From: RUG11462 sp045539315
Lineage (GTDB): Bacteria; Bacillota; Clostridia; Oscillospirales; Acutalibacteraceae
Assembly (NCBI GenBank): GCA_045539315.1
Contig: JAZQFC010000030.1
Coordinates: 11,456 to 75,455, forward strand
Reading direction: 5' to 3'
Length of the DNA: 64,000 nucleotides
Shown here: positions 25,205-32,068 of the stretch, in pieces
Layout: each line of letters starts with the position of its first letter
How positions within the stretch are numbered: position 1 is the stretch's first letter
Made by a program: the position numbers and the translations under genes
The notes under the pieces: generated by a model
Databases searched by the model: none
Seen by the model: only the letters and a program-made list of their open reading frames with translations
Told to the model about the DNA's origin: nothing

Positions 25205-25711
25205 ATGAATGTCATTTTAGTGGGAATGCCGGGGTGTGGCAAAAGCACGTGCGGTGTGCTTGTTGCAAAGCATCTGTGCAAATCCTTTTTAGATACAGAT
25301 TTGCTTATTCAGCAAAATGAAGGAATGAAACTGTCAGAGGTTATTGCAAAAAAAGGAATAGATGGTTTTAATGAGGCAGAAAGAAATTCTGTTATAACTC
25401 TTTATACAAAGAATTGTATAATCGCAACAGGCGGCAGTATGGTTTATCATAGTGACGCTATGGAAAAACTAAAAGAAGATGGAATTGTAATCTATCTTGA
25501 AATAAGTTTTAAAAATATGATGAGAAGAATTCGTAATTTTAAAAAAAGGGGAGTGGTTTTAAAAGAAAACCAAACTCCAAAAGATATGTATAATGAGAGA
25601 GCGGAACTTTATAATAAGTATGCAGATATCGTTATTGATGTAAATAAAAATTCAATTGAAGAAACTGTTGGGCAAATTATTTCTTCACTTGAGAATTATG
25701 AGAGCAAATAG
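25205..25711 (+). CDS. aroK: Shikimate kinase
   Basis: Phosphorylates shikimate in aromatic amino-acid synthesis. The start at ATG 25205 gives 168 residues; GGAG lies upstream, and the longer frame has no ribosome site. Walker A is GMPGCGKST at about 6-14. DTD near residue 33, FNEAER and ATGGS are the shikimate-binding motifs. It is isolated from other aro genes and followed by a dockerin-protein gene after 15 bases, an unusual neighbour. A related gluconate-type kinase is the less likely alternative. Confidence 0.85.
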   Translation: MNVILVGMPGCGKSTCGVLVAKHLCKSFLDTDLLIQQNEGMKLSEVIAKKGIDGFNEAERNSVITLYTKNCIIATGGSMVYHSDAMEKLKEDGIVIYLEISFKNMMRRIRNFKKRGVVLKENQTPKDMYNERAELYNKYADIVIDVNKNSIEETVGQIISSLENYESK

Positions 25712-25726
25712 TCCCAGGGAGTGCTT

Positions 25727-27259
25727 ATGAAACTTAAGAGAGTAATTTCTATGTTGTTATGTTTATGCTTTGTTTTCTCGGTAAGCGTAACAACTTTAGC
25801 AAAAGAAGAAAAAACTGCAATTAGTGATGTTATTAATGTTCGTCAGTATAAAAGCAGTATTATTCAAGAAATCGTTGAAACTGATACTGATGTGCAAAAA
25901 GCAAAAAGTTTAATTTATGATGCTATTGATACATATCAACCTAATGTGCCGTTAACCGCATATCGCTTGTCAGAAGATGCGTTTATAGCAGCATTAGTTG
26001 AAGTGTTAGACTTTTATCCTGAATTTTTTTACCTTGATTTAGATAATTCAGGTTGGTATATGTCTGCAAGTGGAAATTATGTTACAAGGCTTGAATTAGC
26101 ATATCTTTATTCAGTTGAAGAGTGCAATGCTCAAAGAATTCAGTTAGAACAAGCAGTTGAAAATGTTGTTTCTAAAATGAATGGCATTACAAGTGTTGAA
26201 GATAAGATTATATTCTTGCATGATTACATTTCGGCGCACAATTCTTATGATGAAGACGGTGTAGATGGCGATGTTGAAAAGGTAGATGATTATTCGTTTA
26301 CTGCATATGGTTGTTTGGTTAATAATCTTTCTGTTTGTCAAGGAATGTCAGATGCGTTTGTGCTGGTTTCTAAAAAAATCGGTCTTACATCATATATGGT
26401 TTCGAGTGAACCTATGGTGCATGCGTGGAATTTAGTAAAATCTAATGATGCATATTATCATTTAGATATAACTTGGGACGATACTGCAGAACAAGCAGGT
26501 TTAGGTTTTGATGGCGAGAATTTTTTAGATGTAAAAGGCTTTGCTTCTCACAACTATTTTATGAAGAGTGATGAAGAGTTTAAACAATTAGACCATAATT
26601 ATTGGGAAACTTATGGTGAAGCAACTGATAGCGAAACCTATAAAGATTATTATTGGAACGATGTTTATTCTCAAATTTTCTTCATAAAAGGCAACCAGTA
26701 TTATATTAAAAATTCAAATTTAATCAAAAGAAATGCGAAAACAGGTGAAGAAACTGTTTTATATACAATTGAAAACAGTGAGTTTTCGCAGGACTCTGAA
26801 AAATACACTTGGCAGTCAAAAAGCGCAGTTTTAGCATATAATTATTATGATAACTTCTTGCTTATGAATTTGGCAGATGGTGTTTATGCTTATAACTTGT
26901 ATAATGATACTGTTACAAAAGTTTATGATTATACAGGCGAGGGCTATATTTCAGGAATACTTTTTGAAGGCGATGAATTGTTTTTAGATACCGCAAAAGT
27001 ATTACCTGATGAAAATTCAAATGAATATGAAATGATAGAAGGCGAAAGTTTATCGGTAAAAATTGACCTGCCTGAAACAGATGATGTAATTTGTGATGTT
27101 GATGGCAATGGTTTGAGTATTACAGATATATTAGCATATAGAAATTATCTTGTTAAAATAACAGATGATATCAACTTTCTCGTAGCAGATGCTGATAACA
27201 ATAATGTTGTAGATATGAGAGATTTACTTATAGCAATTAAAAAACTTGCCAACCGCTAA
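25727..27259 (+). CDS. Secreted transglutaminase-like protein with C-terminal dockerin
   Basis: 510 residues from ATG 25727 (CAGGGAG upstream). A signal peptide covers 1-26. The transglutaminase-like core has its Cys in SVCQGMSDAF (near 204), His in VHAWN (near 232) and Asp in YHLDITWDD (near 247). A region that may form a beta-propeller-like domain follows. A type I dockerin closes it, with two calcium-loop repeats (CDVDGNGLSITDI and ADADNNNVVDMRDL). Such enzymes cut or cross-link peptides. The dockerin should dock it to a cohesin such as the one encoded at 21.5 kb. The next gene is a paralogue. Confidence 0.85.
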   Translation: MKLKRVISMLLCLCFVFSVSVTTLAKEEKTAISDVINVRQYKSSIIQEIVETDTDVQKAKSLIYDAIDTYQPNVPLTAYRLSEDAFIAALVEVLDFYPEFFYLDLDNSGWYMSASGNYVTRLELAYLYSVEECNAQRIQLEQAVENVVSKMNGITSVEDKIIFLHDYISAHNSYDEDGVDGDVEKVDDYSFTAYGCLVNNLSVCQGMSDAFVLVSKKIGLTSYMVSSEPMVHAWNLVKSNDAYYHLDITWDDTAEQAGLGFDGENFLDVKGFASHNYFMKSDEEFKQLDHNYWETYGEATDSETYKDYYWNDVYSQIFFIKGNQYYIKNSNLIKRNAKTGEETVLYTIENSEFSQDSEKYTWQSKSAVLAYNYYDNFLLMNLADGVYAYNLYNDTVTKVYDYTGEGYISGILFEGDELFLDTAKVLPDENSNEYEMIEGESLSVKIDLPETDDVICDVDGNGLSITDILAYRNYLVKITDDINFLVADADNNNVVDMRDLLIAIKKLANR

Positions 27260-27283
27260 TTTATATTAGGAGGCTGACTGATT

Positions 27284-28756
27284 TTGAAAAAAAGAATGAT
27301 GGTTTTAGTTTTAACAATTATACTTTTATTTTCAACTTTTACACCTGTGTGTAAAGGTCAGTCTTCAACTGCGAGCGCTTATTATTCAATAGCGGAACAG
27401 TCGGTTATAAATGCTTGGGAAAGATTTAATCCAAGCGCAATTATCTCTGACTTGGAAATCCCTGAAAAAGAGTTTGCGTCTTTAAGAAACTATATAACAA
27501 ATAGAAATCCAAAGTATTTCTATGTTGAAATTGCAGATAGATTTTCTTGTATTATAAATGACAATGGCGAGTCTATTATTTATCAACTAAATTTTATATA
27601 TAGTTTTGAGGAAGAAGAACTTCAAACTAGGGTAACAGAGTTTGAAAACAAGTGTGCCGAGATAATCAATTCGGCGCCACAAGGCGTAACAACAGAAGAA
27701 ACATTGCTTTATTTCCACGATTATATTGCAAACGAAAATGTTTATGACTTGCGTGTTTTTGAAGGTATTGATACTTCTGATGACAAGTTTATAAGAAGCG
27801 CCTATGGTTGTTTGATTAACAATAAATCGGTTTGTGAAGGCATTTCAAAAGCATTTAAAGTTTTGTGCGATAAAGCGGGTATTGAATGTCACATTGTTTA
27901 TAGTGAAAGTATGCGCCACGAGTGGAATATGGTTAAAGTGGGCAATAATTATTATCATATAGATGTAACTCAAGATGCGCCTGTGTATAATCTTGGCGCT
28001 CATGGTTTTCATCAGTCGCCTGGTGACACTAACCATAGATTTTTCTTGAAAAGCGATGAAGATATAAAGAATGACGCTCTTGGAAATTCTGTTCATTATA
28101 GTTGGAATGCACCATATCAAGCAACTGATAGCGAAACGTTTAAAAATGCGTTTTGGACAAAAGCGAATGATGGTGTTTATTATATAGACGGTTGGTATTA
28201 TTACACCACTTCAACTCATTTCAAAAAGCATAGATATATTGATAAAACCACCGTTAATTTAAAGAGACTTCCAAATGCTACTTGGAAATGTGGCTGCGGT
28301 AATCTTCATGTTTGGAAAGGTCAATACTCTAGAGCAACACTTATTCCTGACCATAGAGTTATGTTCACAGTTGCAAATAAAATTTGTTGTTATAACGTAG
28401 CAACCAAAACATTTTCTATTGTATATGCGCATACGCAAACAGGCTTTTTGTATAGTGTGGCATACAGAGATAATGAGTTTCATTTAGCAATAAGAGATGA
28501 TGCGTATCACGATGATGAAATTCATTCATTCTTTAATGATGTAGATATATTGGATATTGATGTGCCAAAAGATGATATGATTTCAGGCGATGTGAATGCC
28601 GATAACACTGTTGATGTTAAAGACATTGCAAAAATGAGAAAATATTTGTTAAACAAAACATCTGAAATTAATTATGAAAATGCAGATGTTTATTATGACA
28701 AAGATATTGACATAAGAGATTTGTTGTATGTCAGAAAATTTATATCTTTGCAATAG
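27284..28756 (+). CDS. Second transglutaminase-like protein with C-terminal dockerin
   Basis: 490 residues. The start is TTG 27284, set by AGGAGG eight bases upstream. A signal peptide is followed by a transglutaminase-like domain with Cys 184 (SVCEGISKAF), His 212 (RHEWNMV) and Asp 227 (YHIDVTQD). The C-terminal dockerin has loops GDVNADNTVDVKDI and ADVYYDKDIDIRDL; the second loop departs from the DxNxD pattern. It is a diverged tandem paralogue of the gene before it, 24 bases away, so both are probably co-expressed. Confidence 0.83.
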   Translation: MKKRMMVLVLTIILLFSTFTPVCKGQSSTASAYYSIAEQSVINAWERFNPSAIISDLEIPEKEFASLRNYITNRNPKYFYVEIADRFSCIINDNGESIIYQLNFIYSFEEEELQTRVTEFENKCAEIINSAPQGVTTEETLLYFHDYIANENVYDLRVFEGIDTSDDKFIRSAYGCLINNKSVCEGISKAFKVLCDKAGIECHIVYSESMRHEWNMVKVGNNYYHIDVTQDAPVYNLGAHGFHQSPGDTNHRFFLKSDEDIKNDALGNSVHYSWNAPYQATDSETFKNAFWTKANDGVYYIDGWYYYTTSTHFKKHRYIDKTTVNLKRLPNATWKCGCGNLHVWKGQYSRATLIPDHRVMFTVANKICCYNVATKTFSIVYAHTQTGFLYSVAYRDNEFHLAIRDDAYHDDEIHSFFNDVDILDIDVPKDDMISGDVNADNTVDVKDIAKMRKYLLNKTSEINYENADVYYDKDIDIRDLLYVRKFISLQ

Positions 28757-28765
28757 GGGAATAAA

Positions 28766-29782
28766 ATGCAAACGTTTAATATTTTAGAAATAAAAGAAAA
28801 ATTCAATTTTAAAGGTAGAACAGCATTTTTTAATGACTGGTTATGTCTTGATTTTACAGCAAGCGGTTTTGAATTCAAGGCAGATTTTAATAATTCTGAT
28901 TTGGTTGTTGAATCAAATATTTATGCAGATGATGGGCTTTTAGGCATAGTGCTTGATAATGATTTTGAAAATATGATTCATATTCCTGTAACTCGTGGCG
29001 AGCAGAATATTACTGTTTTAGAAAAGTTAGATGGAGTTCATATTGTTAAAATAGTAAAACTTCTTGAATATAGCCGTGGCAGATATGAATTTAAGTCAAT
29101 AAGTTTTGATGGTGAATTTCTTGAAAAACCAGAAGAAAAACCATTAAAATTTGAGTTTTATGGCGACTCTTTAACTTGTGGTTATGGTAATTTGTGTTCA
29201 ACACGAAATAGCCCAAATCCATTTGGCTTTTTAGAGCATGGTTATAAAACTTGGTGTGTTCATCTTTGTGAAAAATTAGGTGCAGAAATGTCAGCGGTTT
29301 CATCTTCAGGTCAAGGTATTGTAACCGACTGTGTTGGCAACCCTAATGGCACAATCGAAAAATATTATAATATGGCATTGCCATCAAGACGCGTTAAGTG
29401 GGATTTTTCAAAATATGTTCCAGATTTTGTGTTTATTAATCTCGGCGCTAATGATATAAATTATCTTCGTTTTATCGAAGGCGCAACAATGGACTGGTCA
29501 GTTTTTAAAGCAAACGCTAAAAAACTTATTGATGAAATCAGAAGCCACGCTCCAAATTGTAAAATTGTAATTGCTTTAGGTCACGATAAAGGCTCTGCGC
29601 CATTTGATAGTGTGGTAAATGCATATAAAGAGTTAATTGCCAATGAAAATTATGAAGATATTGTTATTTATGATGATATAACTTGTAATCAACTAGGTGG
29701 CGATTGGCACCCAAATATTGATGATGATTATATGATGTATGAAAAACTTTATAATCATCTTTTAAAAGATTTTAATTTTTAA
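28766..29782 (+). CDS. CE2-family-type SGNH esterase, no signal peptide
   Basis: 338 residues. An N-terminal jelly-roll domain (about 1-125) precedes an SGNH hydrolase domain. The nucleophile block is FYGDSLTCGYG, the oxyanion block GANDIN and the Asp/His block GDWHPN. The two-domain layout is that of carbohydrate esterase family 2, which removes acetyl groups from plant polysaccharides. Unlike most CE2 enzymes it lacks a signal peptide and a dockerin, so it should act on imported oligosaccharides. It lies 9 bases after the second dockerin gene. Confidence 0.83.
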   Translation: MQTFNILEIKEKFNFKGRTAFFNDWLCLDFTASGFEFKADFNNSDLVVESNIYADDGLLGIVLDNDFENMIHIPVTRGEQNITVLEKLDGVHIVKIVKLLEYSRGRYEFKSISFDGEFLEKPEEKPLKFEFYGDSLTCGYGNLCSTRNSPNPFGFLEHGYKTWCVHLCEKLGAEMSAVSSSGQGIVTDCVGNPNGTIEKYYNMALPSRRVKWDFSKYVPDFVFINLGANDINYLRFIEGATMDWSVFKANAKKLIDEIRSHAPNCKIVIALGHDKGSAPFDSVVNAYKELIANENYEDIVIYDDITCNQLGGDWHPNIDDDYMMYEKLYNHLLKDFNF

Positions 29783-29783
29783 T

Positions 29784-29815
29784 AAAATAGGGAGTGCATT
29801 AGCACTCCCATTTTA
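29784..29815 (+). terminator. Terminator after the esterase
   Basis: The stem GGGAGTGC/GCACTCCC (29790-29797 with 29802-29809) is followed by ATTTT. Confidence 0.75.
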
Positions 29816-29825
29816 GCATTTATAC

Positions 29826-29901
29826 CTGCCCATAGTCTAACTGGATAAAACATCAGATTCCGATTCTGAAATTAGGGGTTCAAGTCCTCTTGGGCAGACC
29901 A
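29826..29901 (+). tRNA. tRNA-Arg (anticodon CCG)
   Basis: The acceptor is CTGCCCA/TGGGCAG, with discriminator A and an encoded CCA. The anticodon stem TCAGA/TCTGA encloses TTCCGAT, so the anticodon is CCG. The T arm is AGGGG/CCTCT around TTCAAGT. The D stem (GTCT against AAAC) has one C-A mismatch. The tRNA is 76 bases long and reads CGG codons. Confidence 0.88.
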
Positions 29902-29951
29902 ATTTATAAAGATAGAATTAACAATTATTTTTTAGTATTCAATAAGGTTAA

Positions 29952-30077
29952 CCCTTGAACCCCCATTGCAAATGTTCGGCGGTTGCCACGTAAGTTGGCG
30001 AGCCGAACTTGCTAAAATAATTGTTGCGAAGCAACGTTAGTGTGCAAAGCACACTTCAAGTCCTCTTGGGCAGACCA
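29952..30077 (+). repeat. tRNA-Arg 3'-end foldback element, copy 1
   Basis: It opens with CCTTGAACCCCC, close to the reverse complement of the T arm. It closes with TTCAAGTCCTCTTGGGCAGA plus CCA, an exact copy of the tRNA-Arg 3' end. Inside are three perfect hairpins: GTTCGGC/GCCGAAC, GTTGC-GAA-GCAAC and AGTGTGC-AAA-GCACACT. There is no anticodon arm and no open frame. With copy 2 it fills the 397-base gap between tRNA-Arg and the next gene. Confidence 0.8.
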
Positions 30078-30126
30078 AAAAATTAAACTCAAAGAATACA
30101 TTATTCAGTAAAAATTAATGATGCTA

Positions 30127-30252
30127 GCCCTTGAACCCCGTTGCAAATGTTCGGCGGTTGCCACGTAAGTTGGCGAGCCGAACTTGCTAAAATAATTGTT
30201 GCGAAGCAACGTTAGTGTGCAAAGCACACTTCGAGTCCTCTTGGGTGGGCCA
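30127..30252 (+). repeat. tRNA-Arg 3'-end foldback element, copy 2
   Basis: This copy is identical to copy 1 over the core from TTGCAAATGTTCGG to GCACACTT (about 85 bases). The outer tRNA-like arms have drifted: the T loop reads TTCGAGT and the acceptor copy ends TTGGGTGGGCCA. The arms therefore change while the hairpin core stays fixed. Confidence 0.8.
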
Positions 30253-30298
30253 AAAGAAAACTAATATATTAGATAAATAAGAATTTGTAGGGATGATA

Positions 30299-30811
30299 AT
30301 GATTGTTCTAATTACAGGTGCATCGCACACGGGCAAGACAGCACTTGCACAAAAACTTCTTGAAAAATATAAATATCCATATCTTTCAATAGACCATCTA
30401 AAAATGGGTTTAATTCGTAGTGGTAACACAGAACTTACCCCTATGGATGATAATGAATTAACCGAATATTTATGGCCGATTGTTCGTGAAATGATAAAAA
30501 CTGCTATTGAGAATAAGCAGAACTTAATTGTCGAAGGATGCTATATTCCTTTTGATTGGCAGAAGGACTTTGACTCCGAATATCTTGAAAATATCAAATA
30601 TTTCTGTCTTGTAATGAGCGAAGAATATATCAGAAATCACTTTGCTGACATAAAGAAATATGCAAATACCATTGAAAACCGTTTGGATGATGAATGGTGT
30701 ACAATGGATCGTGTGTTGGCAGATAATGCAGAAATGTTAGACCTCGCACAGAAGTATAATGTGAACTATATACTCATTGAAGATAAGTATGAAATCAATA
30801 TTGATTTATAG
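30299..30811 (+). CDS. P-loop kinase, adenylate-kinase-like
   Basis: 170 residues. The start at ATG 30299 sits six bases after TAGGG; an ATG six bases earlier is too close. Walker A is GASHTGKTAL near residues 5-14, then LSIDHLKMGLIR and LIVEGCYIP. The pattern is that of small AAA/adenylate-kinase-fold proteins often annotated 2-phosphoglycerate or adenylate kinase-like. The substrate is not known. It stands alone between the tRNA-derived repeats and the composition boundary, so it is probably accessory. Confidence 0.65.
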   Translation: MIVLITGASHTGKTALAQKLLEKYKYPYLSIDHLKMGLIRSGNTELTPMDDNELTEYLWPIVREMIKTAIENKQNLIVEGCYIPFDWQKDFDSEYLENIKYFCLVMSEEYIRNHFADIKKYANTIENRLDDEWCTMDRVLADNAEMLDLAQKYNVNYILIEDKYEINIDL

Positions 30812-30858
30812 CAGCAAATTCCGATTTGTTTGTTGGTTGCAACCTTGATATCTTTTTC

Positions 30859-30950
30859 GGTGCGACGAGCCAAAAAATCCTCATTCCCTTTTGGGCGTGA
30901 GGATTTTTCTTGTTTCGATCGCGACCCCCTCTCTCGTTCCTCGTCGCACC
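30859..30950. other. Inverted repeat with internal terminator at the composition boundary
   Basis: GGTGCGACGAG (30859-30869) and its exact complement CTCGTCGCACC (30940-30950) enclose a terminator-like hairpin, AAAAATCCTCA/TGAGGATTTTT (about 30873-30908). To the left the DNA is AT-rich, to the right distinctly GC-richer. No gene is present in 30,812-31,027. Confidence 0.65.
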
Positions 30951-30965
30951 ATATGCGATTTTTGA

Positions 30966-30994
30966 TTGAAAAAGACGCCCTTTTATCGTACAAT
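30966..30994 (+). promoter_or_regulatory. Promoter of the DUF4886 gene
   Basis: TTGAAA (30966-30971) and TACAAT (30989-30994) are 17 bases apart, 34 bases before the start. Confidence 0.7.
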
Positions 30995-31027
30995 TGATTT
31001 AACAAAAAATTCGAGGTGGGATTTTGA

Positions 31028-31903
31028 ATGAACGTATTTTTCGTTAGCAACAGCACCTGTTATTTCTTCACCGATGAACTTTTCGGCCTTTTGTCGGCCG
31101 CGGGGCACGACGACGCGACCCTGGCGCTGGTTTATTACGGGGGTTGTTCGGTGCGGCAACATTGCGAATGGTTGCGGGAATCGGCTTCCAACTATGAATT
31201 CCGCGTAATCGACAAGAACGGGCTTCACACCTCCCCGAACCGCAGTCTGATTTCGGCTTTGGGCGAAAAAGATTGGGACGTCATCAGTTTTGACAACAAC
31301 GCCTTGACCTTTGCGGCCGGCGAAATGCAGGCGGCCTTGGATATTACCGAACCGTATTTCGGCGAATTGCTTTCAAAACTCCAAAAACAGTTTCCGCAGG
31401 CGCGCTATCTTTGGCACGAAGCATGGGCAAACGAAATCGGCTACAACGGCTCGTTTGAACTCAAAACCAAAGAACACCGCGACCGCGTTTTTACGGCAAA
31501 GCACGAACTGATGAAGCACATGATGAAACACTACGGAATCGAAGGCGTTCCCACGGGGGACGCTTGGGAAAAGGTTCGGGACCTGCCGCTCTTTACAACG
31601 CCTTTCGGGCCCTTTGAAGGGGTTGAGCGCTTTACCCTGAATTCCCGAGTGCACGAGGGCACGTTTTTTGACGACCTCTCCCACGACGGGGATATCGGCG
31701 GCGGACAGTATCTGAACGCTTGTGTCTGGTTTGAAATTTTGACGGGCGAGAGTTGCGTTGGCAATCCGTTCCGGCCGACCTATGAATTTGAGGGCCAAAA
31801 CGTTTGTTTGACCGAAGAAAAAATCGGGATTTTACAGAACGCCGCCCACGAGGCCGTCGCCGAGTACCGAGCCTTTTGTGCCGACCTTCTTTCCAAAGAA
31901 TAA
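31028..31903 (+). CDS. DUF4886 (SGNH-like) protein
   Basis: 291 residues, with no signal peptide. It shows the DUF4886 layout: N-terminal VFFVSNSTCYFFTDEL, LVYYGGCSVRQHCEWL, then HEAWAN and SHDGDIGGGQYLNACVWFE. The family is SGNH-hydrolase-like and its substrates are unknown; many members are extracellular, this one seems cytoplasmic. GAGGTGGG precedes the ATG. It is the first gene of the GC-richer half. Confidence 0.75.
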   Translation: MNVFFVSNSTCYFFTDELFGLLSAAGHDDATLALVYYGGCSVRQHCEWLRESASNYEFRVIDKNGLHTSPNRSLISALGEKDWDVISFDNNALTFAAGEMQAALDITEPYFGELLSKLQKQFPQARYLWHEAWANEIGYNGSFELKTKEHRDRVFTAKHELMKHMMKHYGIEGVPTGDAWEKVRDLPLFTTPFGPFEGVERFTLNSRVHEGTFFDDLSHDGDIGGGQYLNACVWFEILTGESCVGNPFRPTYEFEGQNVCLTEEKIGILQNAAHEAVAEYRAFCADLLSKE

Positions 31904-31996
31904 TCCCCCCGAACCCCCTTTCAGGGACTCGACGGGCGGGTTTCGACCCGGGCAGACGGCGCGGCGCGCCCCGTTTTCGGATAAACGCCGCTTTTC

Positions 31997-32025
31997 TTGA
32001 CAAAGAACCTCGAAAATGATACAAT
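31997..32025 (+). promoter_or_regulatory. Promoter of the YfhO-type gene
   Basis: TTGACA (31997-32002) and TACAAT (32020-32025) are 17 bases apart. A long in-frame extension of the YfhO frame runs through this promoter, which argues for the downstream ATG. Confidence 0.75.
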
Positions 32026-32068
32026 TTACAAGATAACTTTGTGTTTTGGAAAGGGGGATTTTTGCCCG

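Noticed and set aside
29952..30252. Additional tRNA genes after tRNA-Arg
   Set aside because: Only the T arm and 3' acceptor strand are present. The 5' acceptor strand, D arm and anticodon arm are missing.
30859..30950. tRNA or tRNA remnant suggested by GCACCA at the right arm
   Set aside because: The inverted repeat encloses a terminator hairpin and cannot form D, anticodon and T arms.
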